From positions 12,501 to 76,500 of the forward strand of contig JAWQEG010002500.1 in assembly GCA_033782935.1 (NCBI GenBank): a DNA stretch of 64,000 bases, given 5' to 3'. Below, one piece after another: positions 1-11,837 of this stretch. The notes under the pieces were generated by a model. The model was not told where the DNA came from and made no database searches. It saw only the letters and a list, made by a program, of their open reading frames with translations. The stretch is from Petrolisthes cinctipes (lineage: Eukaryota; Arthropoda; Malacostraca; Decapoda; Porcellanidae). Both the position numbers and the translations under genes were made by a program. Each line of letters starts with the position of its first letter. Within the stretch, counting starts at the first letter, position 1.

Positions 1-2673
1 CATAACTTGTCTTGTCGAAAAGATAACCTTTCTCAATCTTATTGCCACGACAGAAGTTGAAGAGGAAGAGTTTAGGTTTTCCTTTGAGCTTTGGGCATTT
101 GGAGTCTATGAACTTCTCCTGGACCTGTGGGTGAAGTCGTCACATATAACTCTTTTTCTCTTTGTCATCCAACACAGAAGGACTCAATGATTTTGATGCT
201 TAAACGTGACGATACTTTTCGCTGTCCTTGTAAATACTCCTTAAGTGGCGGAGAGATGTTATTTAATTAAGGGGAGATTCTTTTGTTGGTCAATTGGAAG
301 GCCTCTTATTCCTCCAAATGATACCACGAAACAGATCCCCTATTGGTACCACTGAGGGCTTTCTGGCATATAGGTAGGAGGAATCAGTAGCCTTCCGATT
401 CACCAATATAAGAATCTCCCCTTAAGATTAGGTAGGTAAAAGGACTCTACAGTAGGTCAAACGGAACAATCTCAGGTACCATATTGTTATACATAATCCC
501 TCCAAGTATATCCTATGATCCTGTGAAGGCACTTAATTAAAGGGATAATACACTATTGTTACATTGGAGCACCTTGATCCCTCCAACGTATGCCAGGAAA
601 CAGGACCAGATGAACAAAAACATAATAGTGGCCTGTTGTTTGGAATAGATTGGAGGAATCAGTTGCTCCAGATTTACGAACACTGTACAGTCATGTTCAC
701 CAAATATACAGCTTTATTTGAAGGTATGAACAGTCCAAATTACTAATGAACTATTTCCAATGGAGATCTTATTGTGCATTTATTTACTGTCTCTAGGTTT
801 TCGAAGCACACCTGAATACTTATTAGTGCTCGTGACTGTGCATCCCCCTTAAGGGAAGTAACCTGCTGTGAGCAAATTGGAGCACACATAGCCCTCCGAA
901 CTCTTATCATGAAACATCTCTCTACAGTCTTATGTGGAGGGATTCTGTTGCTTGGGATAACTTGGAGGAATCAGAGCCCCAGAATTGCCAGCAGCAGGTT
1001 ACTTCCCAGATTAGATGAATCTGTCCTTGAGGTATCCAGGTCATACAAACATAGAATAAAGGATCTATCATACTAGCATGTATTTCGTCTATTTTCCTCC
1101 TGTATTGCCTGTAGTGATTTGGGTAATACTTTAAGGGTTTTAGCGCCCCTTTGGCCCCAACCCCTCCTTTTCGGGTCTTCAACTGTCCCTTTTTTCTTTC
1201 TATTTCCTTCTTGCTGCCTATCTCACCTCTCTGTCACCTTCTGCTGGAGCTATATGACCTCGCTGTTGCGGCGCCTAATATCAGTCAACCCATCGTCTGT
1301 TTTCCTTCCATCATTATCCAATCTAGAGTTAAATTTACCTCGCTTAGCTCTGTCGTTTTCTTCTACACCTCATACCACGGTTGGAGGACGTAGGAAGCCA
1401 TAGATTGACCACAGGAAGGAGGAAATCAGGCCCGTGTGATACCCCCTTTAGACTGAGGGAACTAACAAACCACCTGTATATTCGTAGACCCTAATTGATA
1501 AATAATCGTATCTTCTGATCCCTAGCCTACCCAGTTGTAACAAATCCAGGTGGTTTAGTCACGAGCCATAATAAGTATCCAGGTCTTACTGAAGCTTTGA
1601 ATCATCTGACATACCAGTGAATTAAAATTAAAATGACTACTCTCATAACAACACCATAGATCACTGGGCCGTATGCAAGAACATTATTTTGTGGTGTTGA
1701 CGATGGCGTGTTAGCTGTACGATGAGTCTGTTGATTGTGTTTGGAGTCATCGTATCGGTACAACGTCATCGTCAACACCACCAACGTTCTTGCATACAGC
1801 CCACTCACTGTCTTACTTGAGTGACGGTCATCGTCTTGTCGTCTGATGTGTAAAATGTGTTTTCATTCTCCCCGTGGCTGAGAAAACACACCACGGCAGC
1901 ATCCACCTTCTTCAGGTTATCGTTGCTGCAGAACTCATCTAGACTCTTGAGTGTCTCCTTCAGGGTCAGGTCGACGTGACAGACTACTGTGTATCCCATC
2001 TATAAATTATACAGGGTGAGCCAGAAAGCGTACGGTTGCCTATACAATATTCTACTAGAGTTTGTTTATCTAGTCTATTTTTCTCACTTATTGTAATGCT
2101 TCATGATAGTCTGCCAAATTCACAACTGTTTTTTAGTTATAATTCCTCAAGAGGAAAGAGGCAATAGAGTGCGAGTTAAACAAACACTATCTGATGTTTT
2201 GCAAGTTTTTAATGTATAGTTGTACGATTCTGCTGCTGGTTTCTGGCTCGTGCCGTAGTGAAGGAATATTGCATATAACTTGTTGGGATAAGAGAATGTC
2301 ACTTAGTCTGTATCAATAATACTCCTGGGTTCGTGCATACCAATTAATGCTATTTTTTGGCTAACAGCATGGTACTGTACTTTACTGTACTTATCTTGGC
2401 CAACTGTATTGTATCGTGATCAACCATGCCACACCTTTGCTAATCATACCTTACCTGGGTGAAGAGATTTTCGAGATTTACAACATCCTGCTCGGAGCCT
2501 TCACGGTGGTAGCTCAGTTTTTTGAAGTTGGCGTAGTTGATGACCAAGACGTGACCCCTGCTGGTCCGGGATGGGTCTCTGTAGTACACGTCCTCGGTGA
2601 TAGATACTGGTATTCCTGTCACCACCTTCAGCTTCATCTGTAGTGTTTTCCGAGTCCTCCTCACCTTCAACAT
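1..2673 (-). CDS. Caspase (cysteine protease), partial; p20 large-subunit exons
   Basis: Caspases cut proteins after Asp in apoptosis and inflammation. Three coding exons are seen, read on minus: 2673-2455, 1999-1817 and 124 to the window edge. Junctions are CAG/GTAAGG, CAA/GTAAGA and an acceptor ending in CACCCACAG, all phase 0, giving one open frame. The protein begins near VYYRDPSRTSRGHVLVINY, then HREGSEQD with the S1-pocket Arg of the RxGxxxD motif, then NLFTQMGYTV, then FLSHGENEN with the catalytic His. The third exon has GKPKLFLFNFCRGNKIEKGY, so the catalytic Cys lies in NFCRG, not the usual QACxG. The small subunit lies beyond the left edge. The start is uncertain: ATG at 2673 has an in-frame stop about 12 codons upstream and would give a short prodomain, while a weak acceptor (CACTACAG before ATGAAG) could join an earlier exon. 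Family assignment is firm; paralogue type and activity are unknown. Confidence 0.85.
267..425. mobile_element. TTAA-flanked MITE, copy 1
   Basis: Inverted-repeat element of about 159 bp bounded by TTAA at both ends. Termini read TTAAGGGGAGATTCT and AGAATCTCCCCTTAA, and the inverted repeats extend about 50 bp per side with a few mismatches. Copy 2 is at 6337-6501. TTAA targets are typical of piggyBac-like transposases, but the termini start GGGG rather than CCC, so the superfamily is uncertain. It probably lies in the first caspase intron seen here. Confidence 0.75.
849..1007. mobile_element. Inverted-repeat element (MITE-like), GGGAAGTAACC ends
   Basis: The left arm begins TTAAGGGAAGTAACCTGCTG and the right arm ends with its complement, CAGCAGGTTACTTCCC. 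TTAA is present only on the left. The interior carries the same short core (GATTCCTCC and its complement) as the TTAA MITEs at 267 and 6337, so these may be related non-autonomous families. No coding capacity. Confidence 0.6.
1119..1300 (+). repeat. Dispersed repeat, retroelement-tail-like, copy 1
   Basis: Pyrimidine-rich segment containing TATATGACCTCGCTGTTGC. The same unit recurs at about 31660-31770 (plus) and about 45305-45445 (minus), with the shared core GACCTCRCTGYTGYRGYGCC. It looks like the 3' end of a retroelement. The short open frames here are incidental. Confidence 0.5.
1666..1802. mobile_element. MITE, GGGCCGTA inverted repeats, 3-bp target duplication
   Basis: 137-bp inverted-repeat element. 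The left end starts GGGCCGTATGCAAGAAC and the right end is the inverse of GGGCTGTATGCAAGAAC. It is flanked on both sides by ACT. A related copy at 9849-9981 is flanked by TAA on both sides, and a weaker copy lies near 17556-17652. A 3-bp duplication with GGGCC ends suggests PIF/Harbinger, but this is inference. The right end lies 14 bases into the caspase intron, just after the splice donor. Confidence 0.75.
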
Positions 2674-2926
2674 TCTTATTATGAGACCTAATCAAGCCTA
2701 CCCTAATTTAACCTATTGTTCGAATGTAGCCTAAACCCCTCTCATTTAATGTTCAAGGAGATTATTTATGTGCTTTTGAACAATATAAATTCTGTTTAAT
2801 AACTTTACGTTCAGAGGTTCGTCTCAGTTGAGGAATATCGACTATAACATGTTATTCAGGCTTTACAACGACATTTGGATGACTTCAGTGAAGAGCACCG
2901 GGACCGTAGATTCATAGGTACTTTTG

Positions 2927-2932
2927 TTTATT
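2927..2932 (-). terminator. Candidate polyadenylation signal of the ankyrin gene
   Basis: AATAAA on the minus strand, about 290 bases after the stop at 3221 and about 250 bases before the first caspase exon. Position is reasonable, but the hexamer alone is weak evidence. Confidence 0.35.
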
Positions 2933-3220
2933 TTTCTAATTTAATTCAACAAAAGTAAGAATAATAACAGAGGTATAGGTAAGTAGGTACTGGGAATGTT
3001 GGTGACTGATTAATGTCTTTGAAGGAGTAACATGTGATGTTATTAAGACAGATTCATGTCCTGGTGGAATGTTATTGGTTACTGCATGGAGGAAGTCAAG
3101 ATGATATGGGCGTAAGTTATAATACCGGAGAATATAACTGGCAAGCAAGCATTGTAACTGCTCAATTTAGACTCAGACATTGTCCTAATTGAACCAAATC
3201 AACGCTGGGACTTTATCTAG

Positions 3221-5106
<1,886 letters not shown>

Positions 5107-5164
5107 CTGGAAAGATAATTTGGTTTTCAACTTTACTAAAATGCCCCTCACCATCCGAAATTAA

Positions 5165-7341
5165 TTAGTATTTCCATTAGTTTTTCTGTTTTTACCCATA
5201 TCTTATCTGCTTCTTATATTTCAGTAATCATTTTTAGTCATAGAAACTTCTCTTGACAGACAGACAGAGGGGAGGAAAGTAAAGAGAGATAGAAACATCC
5301 ATTGGTAATATTAAAAGAGGAAGGAACAGCAAATAGGACACACTTTTTACTCACTGTATTGGGAGTAGTATTCATGATGCAGAGGTTTGAATCAGGTGGT
5401 GAGAGGAATTATTGTTATTGTTGTTGTTCGGTTCGTGACCAGGACCGAGAGAAGCACAGAGAGAACAGATACTACTGAGAATAGGCTGTCCATTCTCAGG
5501 CATGAGGAGTTCTTATCAATAAAAAAAAGATCATATTATCGTGGCACCCCCTTGTGATTGGCTCCTTGCTTATCTCATTTCGATCGCGTTTTATCTTCAG
5601 TGGACCCGCAGGTGATGTCAGTGCAGCCGTTAATAAAATAGATAAGATTACATTTTTTTATGCAACTGCTGCAACAAAATAGAATTACGTGTAGATCCCA
5701 AATAAAGGCTGACGTAAAGGTAGAATTCTATACGATCCTTGACTCATTGCCAAGAAATGCAAAAGCTTGAATTGGTTAACTTAATTAACTGGCTTGCTTG
5801 AAATTGTTTTCAAATTTATCTTCAGTGAACGATTGAAGAAGTTTCCATGTTTCTCTGACTAACACCAGACGATTTTAGCTGTTGTCAGGTTACGATAATA
5901 TAAATATCAAGTTGTTTGCTTGTATCGGCTGCTTGGGATTTTTCTTAACATTTCTGGACAGATTATACAATAATATACATTATTATTATTATACATTATT
6001 CTTTGAGCATTATCTTTGACCTAACAAAACTACACCAGCTCCCTCATCACATTCTTTAGCTTTTTCTGCTAATTACACAAATTATTTTTGCATCTTTGCA
6101 AGTATCTCCATTTGATATTCACTGAGATCTGTCCTGAAGTAGAATTTACGTGTTGGTAAATTTGAAGCAACTGATTCCTCCAAACTGTTCCCAGCAACAG
6201 GTCGCCATTATTTTTATTCATCTGGTCCTGTTTTCTGATATACTTTGGAGGAATCATGGTACTCTAATGTACCAAAATGTATTACCCCAATAAAGACTTA
6301 AATTAACTTGCAGCGATCTGGTGCATTTATGCCTGGTTAAGGTGAGATTTTCTTGTTGGTAAAGTGGTGAGCTACTGATTCCTCCAAACTATGCCACGAA
6401 ACAGAGCCCCCCTTAAAGTAACAATAGGGTCGTCTGTTTTCTGGCATAGTTTAGAGGAATCACAGACCTTCCAATTCACCAACAAGAGAATCTCCCCTTA
6501 AGACAAACTCTGAGCTATGTCACTCTAGATACTGCACATTCTTTCAGTACACATCCTTTCCAGTAACCGTCGTAAGTCGACAATTGGAAGGATTTTATCT
6601 TGTCAAATCTCTCTAGTATATAAAGTATTTTAAACATTCAGTGTATTCAGAATCTTTACATCTGCCATTTTTTTTTTTTTTTTCTTATTTGCTGATCTCT
6701 GGTATAAATAAACAAAGTGGAGATTATTTTATTATAATATATGGAAAAAAATTGCCCGGTGATCTCCATATTCTGGTTAAGTCTTGGGAAGGAATTGGAA
6801 TAAAAAGAATAAATAATAAAAACGCAAATTGTCCTGGTGATCTTTTTATTGTCAAAACTTGGGAAGGTTTGCCTCACGTCGGAAACTGACCATCAAATTG
6901 CAGTCAAAATCCTTGTGCAACAGACACATCCATAGTCAGAGGTTTGAAGCTGTAACATGATTGATTACATTTCCACACGAAGTTTTATTAGTTCCAGTTG
7001 GTTATCAATGGAGTTAATTATGATTCTGTCGACGAACTGGGACACTACTGTTTCCTCTAAACTGTATTGTCCACCAAAAAACTCTGTCTCTGTACCGGTT
7101 GTCTGCTTTGATGGTGGCAGTGATTTGAGAGATAGGTACAGGTAGCCAGCCAGCCAGCCAGCCAGTCAGCCAAACGTTTACCCCAAAGAAATAATTCCCA
7201 TCTCCCTCCTTTTAATTAATAGCTATTGTCCCCCTAATACAGAGCTTCTTACCCTTTGTTAGTAATGAAGTATGACAAGAAAATAGTTAGTATTAATTCT
7301 CCAAAATGTATACAACAGTTTTTATGTATTTTGTTCAATCT
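5165..7341. other. Gene-free stretch with MITEs
   Basis: No coding exon is recognised between the ankyrin and CUB genes. The stretch contains an inverted-repeat fragment near 6165-6300 sharing the GATTCCTCC core, the TTAA MITE at 6337-6501, a T-rich run near 6668-6682, a short (CCAG)n tract at about 7145-7172, and a possible polyadenylation signal for the CUB gene (minus AATAAA at 6989-6984). Confidence 0.6.
6337..6501. mobile_element. TTAA-flanked MITE, copy 2
   Basis: TTAA at both ends (6337-6340 and 6498-6501), inner arms GGTGAGATTTTCTTGTTGG and CCAACAAGAGAATCTCCCC. Interior carries GATTCCTCCAAACTATGCC and its inverted partner TGGCATAGTTTAGAGGAATC. Same family as the copy at 267-425. No open frame. 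Confidence 0.75.
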
Positions 7342-8639
7342 TTAGCACAAGGGGGTGGTAGATGGAGGAGTTGTGGTAGGTGGAGGAGTTGTGGTGGGTG
7401 GAGGAGTTGTAGTAGGTGGAGGAGTTGTAGTAGGTGGGGGAGTTGTGGTGGGTGGAGGAGTTGTGGTGGGTGGAGCAGTTGTGGTGGGTGGAGCAGTTGT
7501 GGTGGGTGGAGCAGTTGTGGTAGTAGGTGCAGCTGTGGTAGTAGGAGCAGCAGTTGTGGTAGTAGGAGCAGCAGTTGTGGTAGTAGGAGCAGCAGTTGTG
7601 GTAGTAGGAGCCGCAGTTGTGGTGGTAGGCTTGTAATAACACCAAACGTAACATCGGTATCCCTTTGCATTAATGTTACCGTTGGAGTTGAATGTGACCC
7701 TGGTCCATCCATCGCTCGTCGTGGTACCGTCGGGTGAGTTTGTACCGCACTTCCTGTAGTAGTTCAGTAATATTCCAACATGATATTAGTACTTATTACC
7801 TTCCTGTAGTAGTTCAGTAATATTCCAACATGATATTAGTACTTATTACCTTGGTGTTTATTTTTGTTCTTACAATATTGCAAATATAACACTGAAACCT
7901 CAATACTACATTTTCCTTGTGGGATATTTAAGACTAAATAATTTCAAGACATAATACACTTATCCCTACTTGAATAGATGTATATGCCAATTGACTACAC
8001 GAAGGCCACAAAGGCAGACAATCTAGAAACTAATTGTTACTCAGGGCAAAATGTGCTGCGACCTCCATCTCCCTTCAACTTACGTTTCCGAGCCTCCGTG
8101 GTGAGTGACAATGAGACGATCGTGAGAACAGCTGGCTGACTGCTCGAGTTCGAATGAGGGACATGTGAACTGGAGGTAGGTGCTTTCCATAGGGTTACAG
8201 GTGATTTCATACTGGCACCTACAAACAAATGGCAAACGTAATGTGATTATAGACTCGAAACACGTTAATAACACGTAACACAATACCTTGATGTTGCACA
8301 TGTCGTTATTGTTGTTAATAAGGACATGGTAAGATAACAGAAAACTCAGATTAAAAAAATTTATAATGGACCTATCATTGTTGTATGCAGTTGTAACTCT
8401 CGGTGATTGAACAAATCAGGATAACAGAAACCAAAGTAAATTAATAAAATAATAAAGTCAATATTGAACCTGTCGTTGTCGTTGTAGTTTTGGGGGTAGT
8501 TGGGCGACTGGATTGCCACCCTCTCGTTCGGATTCATGGTTGTGGCGCCACAGTCGAGAGTGCTCAGTTGACGCGATTCCGGCGCTGCCAACACGCTTGC
8601 CACCACTGACACCACTAGCACTGATACTCTCATCATCAT
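7342..8639 (-). CDS. Secreted CUB-domain protein with Thr/Pro-rich mucin-like tail
   Basis: Three coding exons on minus: 8639-8470, 8218-8084 and 7753-7342, with consistent phases (2, 2), giving 238 aa. The start is the first ATG of three in a row just after an acceptor (GTATTCCAG), so a 5' UTR intron is likely. Residues 1-19 (MMMRVSVLVVSVVASVLAA) form a signal peptide. The CUB domain follows: DCGATTMNPNERVAIQSP, NYPQNYNDNDRCQYEITC, FTCPSFELEQSASCSHDRL, then a Cys-bearing segment ending GYRCYVWCYYKP. CUB domains bind proteins or glycans outside the cell. The last third is (TTTTAAP)n then (TTTPPP)n, a likely O-glycosylated stalk, ending TPLC and stop. No membrane segment or protease domain is seen. 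Donor 1 (CAG/GTTCAA) is weak but is required by the CUB alignment. A 50-bp duplication overlaps the last acceptor. Exact identity is unknown. Confidence 0.82.
7355..7640 (-). repeat. Coding minisatellite, Thr/Ala/Pro and Thr/Pro units
   Basis: Tandem units of about 15-21 bases, variants of GTGGTGGGTGGAGGAGTTGT on plus, encode TTTTAAP and TTTPPP units on minus. All units are multiples of three, so several other frames also stay open; these are shadows. The array forms the mucin-like tail of the CUB protein and is likely length-variable. Confidence 0.9.
7751..7850. repeat. Perfect 50-bp tandem duplication across a splice acceptor
   Basis: 7751-7800 and 7801-7850 are identical. The unit starts TTCCTGTAGTAGTTCAGTAA. 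On minus, the unit contains the CTACTACAG acceptor of the last CUB exon plus three exonic bases, so a second intact acceptor lies exactly 50 bases upstream of the used one. Confidence 0.97.
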
Positions 8640-8724
8640 TATCTGGAATACACGTGTAGAGGCTGATGTTTTCATTTATTTATCTATCCATTTGTTTATA
8701 ATCCCCTTAAATAACATGTGTAGT

Positions 8725-8726
<2 letters not shown>

Positions 8727-8758
<32 letters not shown>

Positions 8759-9343
8759 TATAGTGAGTGGAGGAAAGGAAAAAACTAATAAATAAATGGT
8801 TCCATTTGCCTATTGGCATCCTCCACTCATAAAATATTTAAAACAACTGGATTTAAATTGCTGGGGGTTATAACTTGCTGGAAAACATTCCCTTGGTAGA
8901 GAATTCCACAGGGAAGTAGTACGGGGAGTAAATGAATTTTTGTAAGCAGTTGTCCTGCAACGTGGAGGAGTCAGTGTAAACTCATGCGCATTCTCAGCTG
9001 CCCTAGTCCTCCGTGGGAAGACGCGAAGGGGTGGTATAATCAGGGCAAGTTCATCCGAACATTTCTTATAAAAGTATCTATAAAATAGTGCAAGGGAAGC
9101 AACATTTCTACGTACTGATAAGGGAGGGAATTCATTAGTGATCATAGGATTATTGATCAGTCTGATAGCTCTGTTTTGAATTTTATCTAATTGTCTTAAC
9201 ACCACCGATCCACAACCAGCCCACAGAGGTGAACAATATTCCATCTGGGAACGCACATGACTCTTATATATTACTGCTAACTGCTCGTCAGTCAAATAAT
9301 TAGCATTAATCAATGCTATAGGTGATGGTTTACTGCTGTTCAT
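8727..9343 (-). mobile_element. 5'-truncated non-LTR retrotransposon (CR1/Jockey-like RT tail) with poly(A)
   Basis: The minus-strand open frame 9343-8810 encodes the end of a reverse transcriptase: SHVRSQMEYCSPLWAGCG, then LDKIQNRAIRLINNP, then TTSLWNSLPRECFP. This is the conserved C-terminal region after the RT domain in CR1/Jockey-type elements. The frame is open to its stop. The 3' end is a 29-base A run on minus (8755-8727). The 5' end is truncated near 9345, and no clear target duplication was found. Confidence 0.8.
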
Positions 9344-9848
9344 ATAGGGCCTATTATGTCTATATATTTACATACGACTTCCAAGTTATGTACTAAAACA
9401 GCGGTTGTTAGCTTCACACAACAAATGTCCACAACCTACATAGTGAAGTGATTGATCGAAACTAGTCATCCATCAGCCAATCAGGAACAGATAGTGCATA
9501 TCGCCCTCGTAAACACTTACAGACAATTGCGGGAAACAAGAAATCGCAACTCTATCCAATGAAACCCCGGCAGTGGTATTGTTTGTATTATACTCGTGTG
9601 TGTCAGCCAAGTCAAAGGAAGGGGAGGTGGATGTACAGTCGCTTCGTTTCGTTCATATACTGTACAATACCAAAACCATCGTTTCTTTCCTGTCCCCTCA
9701 ATTGCACTTCTTGGATTATGTATTTGATTATGTTTTGGATTATGTATGTGCATGGTGAAAATTTTATACCTTCCGGGTTTGTCAGCAGTACACTTGTGGT
9801 CCGTGAATTAAAACCCACCTAGGACAAGGGAAGTGGATATGACACTAA

Positions 9849-9981
9849 GGGCCGTAGACAAGAACATAATAATTATCTTCGGGTCTCGATTTCCGATGTC
9901 CGGGGTACGACGGACATATAATATGTATGGGGTTCATACCCCGAGCATCGGGACACGACCATGTGTTCTTATCTACGGTCC
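9849..9981. mobile_element. MITE, GGGCCGTA family, copy 2
   Basis: 133-bp element with ends GGGCCGTAGACAAGAACAT and the inverse ATGTGTTCTTATCTACGGTCC, flanked by TAA on both sides (9846-9848 and 9982-9984). A second inner inverted repeat (ATACCCCGAGCATCGGGAC against GTCCGGGGTACG) suggests a near-palindromic fold. Same family as 1666-1802. Confidence 0.75.
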
Positions 9982-11570
9982 TAAGTACTGCACTGTATCC
10001 TTCTTGTGCCTCATGTAAGGGAAGTAATGGACTATAGTGCGCTTAGTTTGTAATCCTGGCGAAAATGCACTGATTCCCCCCTCAGTAATATGGAGACTTA
10101 CGGTGGTAGGGTTGCTGCTGCTGCTGCTGCTGCTTTGGCCAACCTGCTGAGGAACTGCCCTGCCCTCCACTCCTTGCCTCAACCTTTTATAGGGCTGTCA
10201 TCCAATGCGCTCTTTTCTCTCCTCCCCCTCCTCCTCCCTATATTCCTTGCTATGTGTGTGTGACCAGGTGTCATCTCTTGTTAAGATCCAATAATATTTT
10301 CAAGGTTGTTTTCCTGTCATCACCGGGTACTCAGAATGTAATATATGAGTACAGAGTGTACACTGCTCACAGTACTGTATACTGTGCAAAAAGAAGTTAT
10401 CACCATTGCATAAAATTATGTAAAGTGAGGACGGGAATATATACTGTATATATATATTTATTTATATTTTCCTTTCTTATCAAAACCTCGTAACTAACAC
10501 GTGTCAGTCAGTCATACAGGTGTTTCCCTTGTGAGGAGAATTGTGAATAGTATTAATGAGTGTCAACACGTTAGGCCACTGGCACCTCAGAGTCAATAAT
10601 CCCACCTATCCTAACCAATACCTTAGCATTCCTCAATAAAGTTACTCCACACTTGCTTCACCACACTCAGTATATATTTTTTTCCTTATCTATATCTTTT
10701 CAGTTTGAGTACGACATAGTGAAGTAGGAAACATAATTGTGCTTGCACTACCATAGTTCAAGTAGCAACTACAGTAATACAATATCAAATTGAACATTAT
10801 TACAGGATACAGTACTCTGATATAGCTAGTGCTATGGTGCACTCGGGTGATGAGCTTCCATCTGTCTATACTTTAATCATGTGTCAATGACACCACAATG
10901 CATGTGGTCAAATCAGTATCACTGTAAAGTTAAACCCACATATAGTGCAATTCAGAAATATTATTGTTTCTGTAGAATACCAGCTTTGTTCTCTGTGAGG
11001 CTGTCATGGGTTCGAATTCTGGCAGGGACAGCTGGCAAACCAACTCTAGCTCTACATTCACCTTATTATTATTGGTTAAATAACTGGGGTAATCCACTTA
11101 GGAATTGATTTACTGTGAATATTAATTATTACGGATACATTTTTTTTTACTAAATTTACTTATGGTACACTCACTCCTGGAATGTGCAGGTTTGAACCCT
11201 GGCCAAGGTGAGAGTCCGGGGTTATACAGCCACTCCTGCCTTATACAGTACAGTATTCACTACAGATGGAGTCAACCTCATACAAAATTATTGATGCTTG
11301 CTGTCCTATCTCTGTATTACCTTCTTCATCTTCAAGGTTTTCCAGGCCTAGGATGGTCTTCTTTCATCCTCAAATCAAATCATACAAAATAAACTCAAAA
11401 GGCTATAATTATTGTACATTCTTCTTAAGCTAATATTCTTATATATCCATTGTTTGTCACTCCATTACAAGTATTTTTAAGGTTTTTTCCATTACCATTT
11501 CTTTATATTATAATTGAATTTTTTTATCTGGTAGAATAGGATTAAATAACTAGATAATAATATGAACCAG

Positions 11571-11576
11571 TTTATT
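11571..11576 (-). terminator. Candidate polyadenylation signal of PSMA1
   Basis: AATAAA on the minus strand, 262 bases after the PSMA1 stop codon. The spacing suits a 3' UTR; not otherwise supported. Confidence 0.4.
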
Positions 11577-11837
11577 TAGTGCAATTTGAACATTGTATTT
11601 CATACATACAATTATATGTTTGATGATCATGTGCATTTCACTCAACAGTATGCAGTTCGCCAAATTGAAAACATAACTACCACTACTTAATATTCATAGC
11701 TCTCATGGTTCAGGTGAACATTTCTATATGTGTTTTATGTGTAAAGTTTTTTTAAATCAATTTTCTAAACCAAATAAACATTAATTGACATGGTACAGTA
11801 CAAAGGTTCCATTCAACACACTAGCAGCAGAATATCC

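Larger units (their letters stand above)
9346..11837. other. Gene-free stretch downstream of PSMA1
   Basis: No coding exon is recognised. It holds the GGGCCGTA MITE copy at 9849-9981, a short (GCT)n tract near 10111-10134 and the likely PSMA1 3' UTR. Small open frames do not resemble known proteins. Confidence 0.6.

Noticed and set aside
7306..7737. Plus-strand Gly/Val- and Cys/Ser-rich open frames
   Set aside because: They are shadows of the minus-strand Thr/Pro minisatellite, which has a signal peptide and CUB exons in frame with it.
10101..10182. Poly-Ser/Gln frame from a (GCT)n tract
   Set aside because: Short trinucleotide repeat without supporting splice sites or conserved context.
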